DNA from: CAYQTL01 sp964420405
GTDB taxonomy: Bacteria; Acidobacteriota; Thermoanaerobaculia; Thermoanaerobaculales; Sulfomarinibacteraceae
Length of the DNA: 64,000 bases
Reading direction: 5' to 3'
NCBI GenBank assembly: GCA_964420405.1
Contig: CAYQTL010000010.1
Coordinates: 1-64,000 of the forward strand
Part shown: in pieces, positions 42,973 to 51,972 of the stretch
How positions within the stretch are numbered: position 1 is the first letter of the stretch
Layout of the letters: every line of letters starts with the position of its first letter
The notes under the pieces: model-generated
What the model saw: the letters and a program-made list of their open reading frames with translations, nothing else
The model's database searches: none
Told to the model about the DNA's origin: nothing
Made by a program: the position numbers and the translations under genes

Positions 42973-44607
42973 CTACCAGATCTTGCGGAGGTTGGCCAGC
43001 AACGTCGTCTTCCGCACCCGCTCGCGGAAGCGGCGGGTGCGGGCGAGCTTCTCGAGCTCGGCGAACTTGTCCATCCCCCGCCGGTACAGGAACGGGAGAG
43101 CCGACTCCAGGAACTGGCCGAGGTCCTCGTCGTAGGGGTAGTACCAGGGTGCCGCCGGGTCGTCGCCGGGGTCCCGCATCACGTACTTGACGTTGACCAG
43201 CTCGTGCAGGCCGAACTCGCCGTGGGCGCGGCCGATGCCGCTCTCCTTGAGCCCACCCCAGGCGCCCGTCGCCTCGGCGAACGCCACCGCATGGTCGTTG
43301 ATCGTCACCACCCCGGCGGCGAGCTCCGCCTGCAGCCGCTCGGCCGTCTCCCGGGAACGCGTCCAACCGGAGGCGGTGAGGCCGAAACGGGAGCGGTTGG
43401 CGCGGGCGATTCCCTCGTCGAGGTCGTCCACCACCACGATCGGCATCACCGGCCCGAAGGTCTCCTCGACCATCACCTCCATGTCGTCGGTGAGGTCCAC
43501 CAGCACCGTCGGCGGGTAGAAGTAGCCGGGACCTTCCGGCAGCTCGCCGCCGGTCAGGGCGCGGGCGCCGGCGGCCAGCGCGTCCTCCACCTGCCGGGCG
43601 ACGATGTCCCGCTGACCGGAGGTGGTCAGGGGCCCGAGGTCGGTGTCGGGGCGGCTCGGATCGCCCACCCGCAGCTCCCGCGTCAGGGCGACGACCCGGC
43701 GGATGAACCGGTCCGCGATCCCGCGCTCGACGTAGACCCTCTCGATCGAGGCGCAGGTCTGCCCGGTGTTCATGAACGCGCCCCACACCACGCCCCGTGC
43801 GGCACGCTCGAGGTGGGCGTCGGCCGCCACCACCGCCGCGTCCTTGCCGCCGAGCTCGAGCTGGGCCGGGATCAGTCGCTCCGCGCAGCGGCGCGCCACG
43901 TGCCGCCCGATGTCGACCGAGCCGGTGAACAGCACCTTGACGACGTCCGGGTGGTCGAGCAGGACGTCGGTGGCCGAGCCCGGCAGGGCGACGCCGTTGA
44001 CAACCCCCGGCGGGATGCCGGCGCGCCGGGCCTGGTCGGCGAGCAGCAGGCCCGTCAGCACCGTCGCCGAGGCCGGCTTGAACACCAGCGTGTTGCCGGC
44101 GCCGATGGCCGGCACGATCTCGGCCATCGGGATGCCCACCGGGTAGTTCCACGGCGTCACCACGGTCATCACGCCGAGCGGGTCGAACCGGTAGCCGGCG
44201 CTCCAGTGGCTGAACAGCAGCTGGGTCGGCTTCACCGGCCGGAACGCCAGCATCTCCTCGAGGTGCGTGGCGTAGTGCCTGAGGGTCTCCAGCGCCGGGA
44301 AGACGTCCACCAGCCGGGCCTCGGACAGGGGCTTGCCCCCCTCCGCGGAGACCAGTCGCGCGAGCTCCTCCTCCTCGTCGAGCATGATCTCAAGCCACCG
44401 GCCGAGCAGCGCCATGCGTTCCCGGACAGGGGTCCGCGACCAGGTGCCGAATGCCTCGGCGGCCGCCCGCACCGCCTCGCGGGCGCCGTCCTGGTCGAGC
44501 GCCCGGACGGTCGCGATCTCCTGCTCGGTGGCGGGGTTGGTCGAGCTGATGGAACGGGGGCCGTCCACGTCCTGTCCGGCGACGATGGAGCTGGTGATGA
44601 TCTTCAT
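42973..44607 (-). CDS. NAD(P)-dependent aldehyde dehydrogenase
   Basis: This is a 544-residue ALDH-superfamily enzyme that oxidises an aldehyde to the acid. The cofactor domain has VVTPWNYPVGIPMAEIVPAIGAGN and FTGSVDIGRHV. The catalytic Glu is in LELGGKDAAVV and the nucleophilic Cys in NTGQTCASIERV. EETFGPVMPIV is the conserved late motif. A C-terminal extension of about 45 residues is longer than usual. ATG 44607 lies 6 bases after TATCAT. The substrate is not evident; SDR and radical SAM genes follow upstream on the same strand. Confidence 0.92.
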   Translation of the reverse strand: MKIITSSIVAGQDVDGPRSISSTNPATEQEIATVRALDQDGAREAVRAAAEAFGTWSRTPVRERMALLGRWLEIMLDEEEELARLVSAEGGKPLSEARLVDVFPALETLRHYATHLEEMLAFRPVKPTQLLFSHWSAGYRFDPLGVMTVVTPWNYPVGIPMAEIVPAIGAGNTLVFKPASATVLTGLLLADQARRAGIPPGVVNGVALPGSATDVLLDHPDVVKVLFTGSVDIGRHVARRCAERLIPAQLELGGKDAAVVAADAHLERAARGVVWGAFMNTGQTCASIERVYVERGIADRFIRRVVALTRELRVGDPSRPDTDLGPLTTSGQRDIVARQVEDALAAGARALTGGELPEGPGYFYPPTVLVDLTDDMEVMVEETFGPVMPIVVVDDLDEGIARANRSRFGLTASGWTRSRETAERLQAELAAGVVTINDHAVAFAEATGAWGGLKESGIGRAHGEFGLHELVNVKYVMRDPGDDPAAPWYYPYDEDLGQFLESALPFLYRRGMDKFAELEKLARTRRFRERVRKTTLLANLRKIW

Positions 44608-44613
44608 GCTGGG

Positions 44614-44619
44614 ATGATA
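44614..44619 (-). promoter_or_regulatory. -10 box of the aldehyde dehydrogenase gene
   Basis: TATCAT on the minus strand is 6 bases from the ATG, suggesting a leaderless transcript. Confidence 0.5.
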
Positions 44620-44675
44620 CCAATCGACGCGCCGCGGCATTCCCGGTCGGGGTGCGGCAACAGCTTCCGGCGCCG

Positions 44676-45434
44676 TCACTCCCGGTGCACGTGCACCGCG
44701 GTGGCCTGAGCCGACGGCATCAGCACCATTTCCCGCACGTTGGCGTGGGGTGGACGCGTCGCGCAGAACATCACGGCGTCGGCCACGTCCTCGGCGCGCA
44801 ACGGCTCGAGGCCGCGGTAGACGGCGTCGGAGCGCCGCTCGTCGCCGTGGAACCGGACCAGGGAGAACTCCGTCTCCACCATTCCGGGATCGACGGTCGA
44901 CACCCGGACACCGGTACCGAGAAGGTCGATGCCGACCGCCCGGGTCAGCGCGGCGACGGCGTGCTTGCTGGCGCAGTACACGTTGCCGCCGGGGTACACC
45001 TCGTGGCCGGCGATGGAGCCGATGTTGACGACGTGGCCGCGGCCGCGCTCCACCATCTGCGGCAGCACCGCACGAGTGACGTACAGGAGGCCTTTGAGGT
45101 TGGTGTCGACCATCTCCTCCCAGTCGTCGATCTCGCCCTCGTGCAGCGGCCCGAGGCCCCGCGCCAGGCCGGCGTTGTTGACCAGCACGTCGACCGCCCG
45201 CCACACCGGCGGCAGCGCGGCGAAGGCCCCCCGCACCATCGCCCGATCCCGGACGTCCAGCGGGAGGACCCGGACCTCGGTCTTCCCGAGCCGTTCGGCG
45301 AGCCGAGCGAGCCGCTCCGCCCTGCGCGCGACCAGCAGCAGGCGGCAGCCCGCCGCGGCGAACCGCTCCGCGCACGCGCTCCCGATCCCGCTCGACGCCC
45401 CCGTGATGCACGCCGTCCGTCCGTCGAGGTCCAT
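44676..45434 (-). CDS. Short-chain dehydrogenase/reductase (YdfG-like)
   Basis: This 252-residue classical SDR has the cofactor motif G12-A-S-S-G-I-G18 in CITGASSGIGSAC and an Arg-rich loop (ARRAERL) favouring NADP. NNAGLARGLGPLHEG and the catalytic YCASK motif are present. The sequence around NRxD-like LPLDVRDRA and the overall length resemble the YdfG 3-hydroxy acid dehydrogenase group. ATG 45434 follows GGGAGGGG. A possible -10 box (TACCAT) lies about 71 bases upstream. Confidence 0.9.
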   Translation of the reverse strand: MDLDGRTACITGASSGIGSACAERFAAAGCRLLLVARRAERLARLAERLGKTEVRVLPLDVRDRAMVRGAFAALPPVWRAVDVLVNNAGLARGLGPLHEGEIDDWEEMVDTNLKGLLYVTRAVLPQMVERGRGHVVNIGSIAGHEVYPGGNVYCASKHAVAALTRAVGIDLLGTGVRVSTVDPGMVETEFSLVRFHGDERRSDAVYRGLEPLRAEDVADAVMFCATRPPHANVREMVLMPSAQATAVHVHRE

Positions 45435-45612
45435 CGATCCCCTCCCGTGCTCCCGGCCGGCTCCGTGTCCGCTCCCGACGACCGACGGCCCGGCGGGATC
45501 CGGCAATGGTAGCGCCGCGGGCTCCCCTTCGGGGTGGATGTCTGCGGGGCACGCGGCCGTGTCCGACCGACCGGGGGCGTGGCGGCGGGCATCCCAGCCG
45601 CCATGCGACCGC

Positions 45613-45638
45613 GACCGCCCGCTCTCCGCGGGGCGGTC
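45613..45638. terminator. Hairpin after kamA
   Basis: GACCGCCC and GGGCGGTC pair perfectly across a 10-base loop, 23 bases past the kamA stop on the minus strand. Confidence 0.45.
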
Positions 45639-45660
45639 ACGGCGGGGCGGGAGGTGCCAT

Positions 45661-47037
45661 TCAGGCCGACATCTCCTGCTCCTCGTGGACGCGCTTCCAC
45701 GCCGGCAGCCACCGACGCTCGCCCATCGCGCGCAGGTAGCGCTCGTAGAAGAACTCGTCGGCTCCCAGCGCCGGCTCGAGCTCGTCGAGCCACGCCGCCT
45801 GCGGGTCGTACTTCGCGAACGCGATCCGGTTCACCCAGTCCGGGTCGCGACCCTGGATGAACTTGAGGACGAACACCTTCTCGTCGCCGACCTGGGTGAC
45901 GCCCTCCACCAGGACCTTGCCCGGAGTGGCCGACATCGACGGCCCGCGGACGGTGCGGCCGAGACCGGAGACCGCGGCGTAGGCGCGGCTGAATATCCGG
46001 TATGCGCGGGCGAGGGGCACCTCGAAGTAGTGCTTCGGGCCGGTGTCCCGCTCGACGAACATGTAGTAGGGCACCGCGCCGAGCCGGACCTGGGTCCGCC
46101 ACATCTCCGCCCACACGTCACCGTCGTCGTTGACGTGCCGGATCAGGGGCGCCTGGCAGCGGATCACGGCTCCGGTCGAGCGGATCCGCCGCACCGCCTC
46201 CTCGGCGATCGGCGTCGACAGCTCCCGTGGATGGGAGTAGTGCGCCATCAGGGCGAGCTGCTTGCCGGCCCGTCCGACCTGCTCGAACAGGCGCAGCACG
46301 TCGTCGGCGTCGTGGTCCGAGACGAACCGCTGCGGCCAGTAGGCCGGCGACTTGGTGCCGATCCGGATCGACTCGAGGTGCTCGATGTCGAGCAGGGGCT
46401 CGACGTGCCGGCGCAGCACCTTGCTGCCCATCACCATCGGGTCTCCGCCGGTGAACAGGATGTCGGTCACCTCGTCGTGCTGGCGGAGGTAGGCGACCAG
46501 GGTCTCCACCTGACGGCTGGCGAACTTGAGCTCGTCCACGCCCACGAACTGCGCCCAGCGGAAGCAGTAGGTGCAGTAGGCGTGGCAGGTCTGCCCGGCG
46601 GCCGGAAAGAAGAGCACCGTCTCGCGGTACTTGTGCTGGCAGCCCGGCAGCGCTCGTCCGTCCACCATCGGCACGTTGAGCTGCCGCTGGCCGGCAGGAT
46701 GGGGGTTCATGCGGGCCTGGATCGAGCGGGCCGCCCGCTCCATCTCCTGCTCCGGCTCGCCGTCGAGCACCAGGTCCCGCATCTTCGAGAAGTCCATCGG
46801 CTCGAGCATGCCGGCCTGCGGGAAGGTGAGCTGGTAGATCGGGTCGTTCGGCACGTCGTCCCAGTCGACGAGCTCTCGGCACACGTACTCGTTGACCCGG
46901 AACGGAAGCACCGCCGACACCGCCTTGAGCGCGACCTGTTGCTCCCTGGACATGCGGTCATAGCCGGGAACCCGCTCGAGGGTGTTCCGGCCCAGTGCGC
47001 GGTACCGGGTAGCTTCGAAATTTGGACTCATGCTCAT
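45661..47037 (-). CDS. kamA: KamA-family radical SAM aminomutase (lysine 2,3-aminomutase-like)
   Basis: This 458-residue radical SAM enzyme has the [4Fe-4S] motif C151-x3-C155-x2-C158 (CHAYCTYCFRW). GGDPMVMGSKVLRRHVEPLL is the SAM-contact strand and QAPLIRHVND the KamA-type central region. The PLP-binding lysine may be in SATPGKVLVEG, but the usual Gly-rich PLP motif is weak. It is longer than the EF-P lysine aminomutase EpmB and no acetyltransferase partner is adjacent, so the substrate (lysine, glutamate or other) is open. ATG 47037 has AAAGGGGG five bases upstream. Confidence 0.82.
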   Translation of the reverse strand: MSMSPNFEATRYRALGRNTLERVPGYDRMSREQQVALKAVSAVLPFRVNEYVCRELVDWDDVPNDPIYQLTFPQAGMLEPMDFSKMRDLVLDGEPEQEMERAARSIQARMNPHPAGQRQLNVPMVDGRALPGCQHKYRETVLFFPAAGQTCHAYCTYCFRWAQFVGVDELKFASRQVETLVAYLRQHDEVTDILFTGGDPMVMGSKVLRRHVEPLLDIEHLESIRIGTKSPAYWPQRFVSDHDADDVLRLFEQVGRAGKQLALMAHYSHPRELSTPIAEEAVRRIRSTGAVIRCQAPLIRHVNDDGDVWAEMWRTQVRLGAVPYYMFVERDTGPKHYFEVPLARAYRIFSRAYAAVSGLGRTVRGPSMSATPGKVLVEGVTQVGDEKVFVLKFIQGRDPDWVNRIAFAKYDPQAAWLDELEPALGADEFFYERYLRAMGERRWLPAWKRVHEEQEMSA

Positions 47038-47101
47038 CGAGACCCCCTTTCCGTGGTGAGCTGTCAACGTGTCGAGATGGGGGTCGAGAGTGGTCCCGGC
47101 C

Positions 47102-47143
47102 GCCCCAACGACCCAGCGAACCGCCGGGCATGATCGTCGGGGC
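47102..47143 (-). promoter_or_regulatory. Long hairpin in the kamA leader
   Basis: In the transcript GCCCCGACGA pairs with UCGUUGGGGC (one G-U), and an inner CCCGGCG/CGCUGGG stem closes on a GUU loop. A 5-base bulge separates the stems. It begins a few bases after the predicted start site and could be a regulatory fold. No known riboswitch class was matched. Confidence 0.45.
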
Positions 47144-47156
47144 TCACTGGAATTTG

Positions 47157-47162
47157 ATTGTA
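47157..47162 (-). promoter_or_regulatory. -10 box of kamA
   Basis: TACAAT on the minus strand predicts transcription from about 47150 and a leader of about 110 bases. No clear -35 box is seen. Confidence 0.5.
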
Positions 47163-47278
47163 ACACGAAAGATCTGCCTGCACAGTGGTGCCCGACACGC
47201 GGTCGGGCCGCCCGCCGCCTTCGAGCCCCCGACCGCCGCCACGGAGGGCCGCCAGGAGGGCGTTGGACAGCAACTGAA

Positions 47279-47295
47279 GACGCCTTTCGGGCGTC
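47279..47295 (-). terminator. Possible terminator of the MscS gene
   Basis: On the minus strand GACGCC and GGCGTC pair across CGAAA and are followed by TTCAGTT. It is about 190 bases past the mscS stop. The rest of 47164-47484 shows no recognised element. Confidence 0.35.
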
Positions 47296-47484
47296 GTCGG
47301 GGCCCGCCTCCGGCGGAATGCCGCTCCGTACCCCGAGCACTGCTCCTCGAGCCAGCGGGGAGAGGTCCCTGCGGGTGACGCTGTCACGGCGCCAAGGGTG
47401 AGGGTCCGAAGGTGGCGGCCTGAAGACGTCGCCAGCCGCTCCCGGCAGGACGTCGCCCGGTTCCGGCTGTGCCCGCCGGCGACC

Positions 47485-49284
47485 TCAGGCGGGCTCGTCG
47501 CCCCCGTCCGGCGGTGCCTGCCCTCCGAACGTCACGGGAGGGGGCACCGCGCGGCCGACCGAGGCCTCCACCATCTCGCGGGCGGCGCGACGGGCGGCCG
47601 CGGACGCCGACGCGCTCGCCTCCGGGTACCCATCTCCCGCCAGATCAGGTGCACTCCACGACTCCCGGCGCAGATACAGGGTCTGGGTCGGGAACGCGAA
47701 CTCGACGCCGAGCCGATGGGCGAGGCGCACGATGTCGACTCCGAGCCGATGGCGCTCCCGCAGCTCGGTCGCCCAGTCGGGCGTGTGGAAGAAGACGTAC
47801 AGCAAGATCTCCAGGCAGGCCGGTCCGAACTCGTTGAAGTAGACGTGAAAGGAGTCCTTGCGGGTGTAGGGATGGGCCCGGACGAGCTCCCGGATGCCCT
47901 CGCAGAACGCGTCGATCCTCTCCGGGGGCGTGTCGTAGGTGACCCCCAGGCGGGTGCTCCACCGGCGGTAGGTCCGCGCCCCCAGGTTGTCCACCGCGGC
48001 CGTGATCAGGTTCGAGTTCGGCAGGGTGATGAGCGAGTTGTAGAACGTCCGGATGCGGGTCGAGCGGAACCCCAGCTCCTCCACGGTGCCCTCGACGTCG
48101 CCGATTTTGACCCAGTCACCGACCTGGAACGGCCGGTCCACCAGCACCGTCACCGACCCGAAGAGGTTGCCGACGGTGTCCCGGGCGGCGAGCGCGAACG
48201 CCAGTCCCCCGAGCCCGAGCCCCGCCACCAGGCTGGTGACGTCCGTGCCCAGGTTCTGGGCGATCATGACCACGCCCACCGCAACGACGAACACCTTGAC
48301 GGACGTGCGCAGCAGCGGCACCAGGAGATCGTCGAAGCGGCTCGCCGTGGCGCTCGCCCGCACCTCCAGCACGGCGGCGCCGACGTCCACGAGGCGGTAG
48401 GCCGTGACCACGAACGCCACCACGCCGGCAACCTTGATCGCGTCCAGGTAGACCCGCAGCACGGTGACCGGCAACCCCAACCAGGCGACGCCGATCCCCC
48501 ACAGCACCACCATGAGGAACACGCTCGCGGGATGGATCGCCTTGGCGAGGAGACCCGGGTCGACGCGGGTGAACCGCCGCCGGAGAAAGCGGTCGAGGGA
48601 GAGCGTGGCGGCGAATCCGAACGCGCGACCGGCCACGAATCCGGCGAAAATCACCACCATCAGGGCGATCCACTGCCAGCCTTCGAGCAGGAACACCCGC
48701 GCACGCAGGGTCTCGGGGACCAGGCCCCGGATCCACATGGCGGGGGTGACCACCTCGGGGGCGGCCTCGACACCTTCCACCACCTGCCGCTCGGCGATCT
48801 CGTCGTGGATCGCGTCGATGGCGGCCACCGTCCGGGCCGAGAAGAGCCACCGGCCGTCGGCGACCCGGACGATCTCCACCGGACCGGACGCGTACCGCTG
48901 GAAGGTCCACGAGCCGCCCTCGGGGTCGGCCGGCACGCGGTCGATCTCCACGTAGCGCGTCCGGTCGAGGATGTTCTTGAGCTCGACGACCAGCTCGCGG
49001 CCCTTCAGGCTGCGAACGGTCGCCGACACGTCGCGCAGGTCGAGGCACGACGTGGCCCGCTCGAAGTCGGGCGCGCCGTCGGTGTAGAACGCCGTGAGGA
49101 AGGTCTCCATGGTCGCCCGCGGGGACCGGAGGTCGCGCGGCACCTCCGACAGCGGGACGGCCGTCGGTGGCGGCGCGTCCGGGGTCGGGGTGGTCTCGGC
49201 CGCCGGGACCGACGCCAACCCCGCCAGGACGAGCGCGCCCAGGAGAACCGTACCGCGACGTCGGAGGTGGAGGACGACCGACAT
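47485..49284 (-). CDS. MscS-family mechanosensitive ion channel
   Basis: This 599-residue protein has a signal peptide (residues 1-29), then a periplasmic domain of about 150 residues beginning ATMETFLTAFYTDGAPDFERA. The membrane part follows, with the pore-lining helix 3 rich in Gly/Ala (SLVAGLGLGGLAFALAARDTVGNLFGS). The MscS beta domain is evident in FQVGDWVKIGDVEGTVEELGFRSTRIRT. It probably opens under membrane tension to release solutes. The N-terminal periplasmic module is more than the minimal MscS. A TAGCAT box at 49296-49301 lies 11 bases upstream. Confidence 0.9.
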   Translation of the reverse strand: MSVVLHLRRRGTVLLGALVLAGLASVPAAETTPTPDAPPPTAVPLSEVPRDLRSPRATMETFLTAFYTDGAPDFERATSCLDLRDVSATVRSLKGRELVVELKNILDRTRYVEIDRVPADPEGGSWTFQRYASGPVEIVRVADGRWLFSARTVAAIDAIHDEIAERQVVEGVEAAPEVVTPAMWIRGLVPETLRARVFLLEGWQWIALMVVIFAGFVAGRAFGFAATLSLDRFLRRRFTRVDPGLLAKAIHPASVFLMVVLWGIGVAWLGLPVTVLRVYLDAIKVAGVVAFVVTAYRLVDVGAAVLEVRASATASRFDDLLVPLLRTSVKVFVVAVGVVMIAQNLGTDVTSLVAGLGLGGLAFALAARDTVGNLFGSVTVLVDRPFQVGDWVKIGDVEGTVEELGFRSTRIRTFYNSLITLPNSNLITAAVDNLGARTYRRWSTRLGVTYDTPPERIDAFCEGIRELVRAHPYTRKDSFHVYFNEFGPACLEILLYVFFHTPDWATELRERHRLGVDIVRLAHRLGVEFAFPTQTLYLRRESWSAPDLAGDGYPEASASASAAARRAAREMVEASVGRAVPPPVTFGGQAPPDGGDEPA

Positions 49285-49295
49285 GGGGCGGCATC

Positions 49296-49301
49296 ATGCT
49301 A
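49296..49301 (-). promoter_or_regulatory. -10 box of the MscS gene
   Basis: TAGCAT on the minus strand lies 11 bases before the ATG, allowing a leader of only a few bases. Confidence 0.4.
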
Positions 49302-49547
49302 CCAGAGCGCCGTAGCGCCCGCGGACGGGAACGACGCACCGCGGCGTGCGGTGTGCCGGAGGGAGTGCGGCGGGGCTCGGGAGCCTCCGACCCGCCCACC
49401 CCACCGCCCGGTCCGCGGGCGACCCGACCCGCCGGGGAAGTGCGCAGTGAACGCGGAGGTCCCACCCCGCCGCCGCGACGGCGATCCTCTCGCGGGATCC
49501 GCGTTCCCTGCGGTGGCTCCCCCTCCACTCGGCGATGTCGCGCAGGA

Positions 49548-50309
49548 TCAGTCCGCGTTCTCGGGCGCCTCGTCCCGACTTTCTCGGACGACGGTCACGA
49601 TCCGGCGCCCGGGCTCCTCGACGCGCGCCATCAGACACCCGGTGGCGGGATCCACGTACGTGTCGTGGATCGCGTCCTCGCGCGACACCAGCAGCTCCGA
49701 GCCGCTCTCCCCGCACCGGTACCGCACGCGATCGGCGGCCGCGTCGAGGTCCAGCACGACTGGCTCGTCACCGCCCAGGGAGCGCAGCACCACCACTCCC
49801 TCACGACCCTCGTTCCCGCCCTCCCCGGCGAGCTCCCGGCGGAGCCGCTCGACGACGACCTCGACCTCCTCGGGGACCTCGCCGTCTCCGGTCGTCCAGA
49901 CGTACGCCCCGTCGCCCTCCGCCACCTTCACGGTCGCGTCGGTGCTGACGACGACAATCCTCCGATCGCCCGCGCCGAGGTCGGTGACCACGCCGTCGTC
50001 TCCGACCCACACCGACGGCCCGTCCCGGTGCACCGTGATCGGGCGACCGTCCAGGAGCACCTCGAGGCGGTCGCCGTCACGTCGGACCAGGATCTCGTGG
50101 TCTCCGGCGATGAACGACCGCTGTCCGCCGTCCTCGAGATCCCCGACCGCGATCGTCTCCGCGCTCCCTTCGACGTCGACGGTCACCGTCTGCGCGGAGT
50201 CGCCCTCGACGACCCGCACCACGAGCGACTCCGCGAGCGCCGGTGCGGCGCCGAGAGCGACCGCGATCATGCCCGTCACCACGATTCGGATCACGCTGCC
50301 ATGCTTCAT
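49548..50309 (-). CDS. Secreted protein of unknown function under a sigma-54 promoter
   Basis: This 253-residue protein has a clear signal peptide (about residues 1-26, ALGAAPALA). The mature part is acidic and beta-rich, with repeated short strands such as VVRVVEGDSAQTVTVDVEG and RRIVVVSTDATVKVAEGDG. A single Cys pair (C210 region YRCGESG and later TGCLMAR) could form a disulfide. No family is recognised. It has a GGAGG ribosome site and, about 55 bases upstream, a near-perfect sigma-54 promoter, next to the NtrC-type regulator. It is probably the effector of that system, by analogy with ZraP next to ZraSR, although there is no sequence similarity. Confidence 0.75.
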   Translation of the reverse strand: MKHGSVIRIVVTGMIAVALGAAPALAESLVVRVVEGDSAQTVTVDVEGSAETIAVGDLEDGGQRSFIAGDHEILVRRDGDRLEVLLDGRPITVHRDGPSVWVGDDGVVTDLGAGDRRIVVVSTDATVKVAEGDGAYVWTTGDGEVPEEVEVVVERLRRELAGEGGNEGREGVVVLRSLGGDEPVVLDLDAAADRVRYRCGESGSELLVSREDAIHDTYVDPATGCLMARVEEPGRRIVTVVRESRDEAPENAD

Positions 50310-50362
50310 GTTCCCGTCCTCCAGTGTCGGATGTCCGGCGTTTCGCCGTCAGCCACGCGAGC

Positions 50363-50377
50363 GCAATCCCCGTGCCA
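50363..50377 (-). promoter_or_regulatory. Sigma-54 promoter of the secreted protein gene
   Basis: On the minus strand TGGCACG, GGGA and TTGC match the -24/-12 consensus TGGCACG-N4-TTGC exactly. Transcription would begin near 50352, giving a 43-base leader with a GGAGG site. Confidence 0.85.
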
Positions 50378-50438
50378 GCGACGGAACGGCCCTGAGGCAC
50401 CTCCGATCTCTCGAGCCCTCCTCATCTCGGAAGATCGT

Positions 50439-50456
50439 GTCCCCATATGCGGAGAC
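50439..50456. promoter_or_regulatory. Candidate activator binding site (upstream activating sequence)
   Basis: GTCCCC-ATATGC-GGAGAC is an imperfect inverted repeat (5 of 6 arm positions) centred about 75 bases upstream of the -24 element, where NtrC-type activators bind. A second inverted repeat, CGATCT at 50404 with AGATCG at 50432, lies closer. Confidence 0.4.
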
Positions 50457-50607
50457 GACCCGCAGGGTGCTCCCTCGGAGCGATCCCCCGGCGACCGGCG
50501 GAGTCCCGCACGACCTCGCCCCTCTCCTTCCGGGCCGCGGTCGCAGCCGTCCGCCGCCGTCGCCATCCTCCGCCGGGCGCCCCCTCGGCGGGCACCTTTG
50601 GCGGACC

Positions 50608-51972
50608 TCACCCGCCGTCGTGCTTCTCGAGTCTGTAGAGGAGGGTCTTGTAGCTCAGCCCGAGCAGCCTTGCGGCGGCGGCCCGGTTGCCGCCGCTCCG
50701 CTCGAGCGCCTGCTCGAGGAGCCCGCGCTCGACGTCCTCCCAGTGGATGCCGCCCGCAGGCAGCCGGAACGGGCAGCCGTCCGCCCCCGAGGGCTCGCGG
50801 ACCTCCTGCGGCAGGTCGTCGGCGTTGACCTCGCCCTCCTCGGCCAGCAGTACGAGCCGCTCCGTCACGTTGGCGAGCTCGCGCACGTTTCCCGGCCAGT
50901 CGTACTCCATCAGCCGGCGCAGAACCGCGGGAGGCAGGGGGGCCACGTCGATCCCGTGCCTCTGCGCCGCCCGCTCGAGCAGATGCCGTGCGAGCATCGG
51001 CACGTCCTCGCGGCGCTCGCGAAGCGGCGGCAGGACGACCGGGACGACATTGAGGCGGTAGTAGAGATCCTCGCGGAACCCCCCTTCTGCCACCAGCCGC
51101 ACCAGGTCGCGGTTCGTCGCCGCCACCACCCGCACGTCGCAGCGCACCTCGCCGGCGCCGCCGAGGCGGGTGAAGGCGCGCTCCTGCAGCACCCGCAGGA
51201 GGGTCGCCTGCAGGGGCACGGGCATGGAGGCGATCTCGTCGAGGAACAGCGTGCCGCCGTCCGCCTCCTCGAACCGGCCCTCCCGGCGGCGGTGGGCGCC
51301 GGTGAACGCGCCGCGCTCGTGGCCGAACAGCTCGGACTCGATCAGCGTCTCGGGGATCGCGGCGCAGTTGACGGCCACGAACGGGCCCGCCGCCCGCCGG
51401 CTCGAACGGTGCAGCATGCGGGCCACGAGCTCCTTGCCGGTCCCGGACTCCCCCACCACGAGGACCGTCGCGTCGGTTCCGGCGACCTTGTCGATCGTCC
51501 GGTAGAGCCGCTGCATGGCCGGGGCGCGCCCGATCAGCTCTCCGAACCGGTCGCACTCGGCGGCCTCCCGGCGGAGTCGCTCGTTCTCCTGCTCCAGCCG
51601 TCGCGTCCTCAGCACCCGCCGCACCGCCAGCAGGAGGGCGTCCCGCTGGAACGGCTTCGACAGATAGTCGTCGGCGCCGCGGCGTACCGCCTCGACCGCG
51701 TGCTCGATGGAGCCGTACGCCGTCATCACGACGAAGCCCGCGTCGAGCCCCCGGTTCCGCACCGCGGCCAGCAGCTCGCCGCCGTCGCGACCCGGCATCC
51801 GCCAGTCGCACAGCACGACGTCCGGAACCCACCGCGCGAGCTCGCCGAGCGCCGCGTCGACGCCGTCGGCCTCGATCACGCTGTAGCCGGACCTCGCGAG
51901 GATCCCGGCGAGGACGCGGCGCTGGTCGGGCTCGTCCTCCACCAGCAGGATGGTCGGGGACGGCGGGCTCAC
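50608..51972 (-). CDS. NtrC-family sigma-54-dependent response regulator
   Basis: This 454-residue regulator has a receiver domain with phospho-acceptor D56 (VVLCDWRMPG) and switch Lys in YLSKPF. The AAA+ domain (about 145-375) contains Walker A GESGTGKE, the sigma-54-contact loop GAFTGA and Walker B GGTLFLDEI. The C terminus is a Fis-type HTH (SGGNRAAAARLLGLSYKTLLYRL). All signature residues are intact. The GTG start overlaps the stop of the histidine kinase gene by four bases. It is expected to activate the two sigma-54 promoters at 50363 and 53471. Confidence 0.95.
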   Translation of the reverse strand: MSPPSPTILLVEDEPDQRRVLAGILARSGYSVIEADGVDAALGELARWVPDVVLCDWRMPGRDGGELLAAVRNRGLDAGFVVMTAYGSIEHAVEAVRRGADDYLSKPFQRDALLLAVRRVLRTRRLEQENERLRREAAECDRFGELIGRAPAMQRLYRTIDKVAGTDATVLVVGESGTGKELVARMLHRSSRRAAGPFVAVNCAAIPETLIESELFGHERGAFTGAHRRREGRFEEADGGTLFLDEIASMPVPLQATLLRVLQERAFTRLGGAGEVRCDVRVVAATNRDLVRLVAEGGFREDLYYRLNVVPVVLPPLRERREDVPMLARHLLERAAQRHGIDVAPLPPAVLRRLMEYDWPGNVRELANVTERLVLLAEEGEVNADDLPQEVREPSGADGCPFRLPAGGIHWEDVERGLLEQALERSGGNRAAAARLLGLSYKTLLYRLEKHDGG

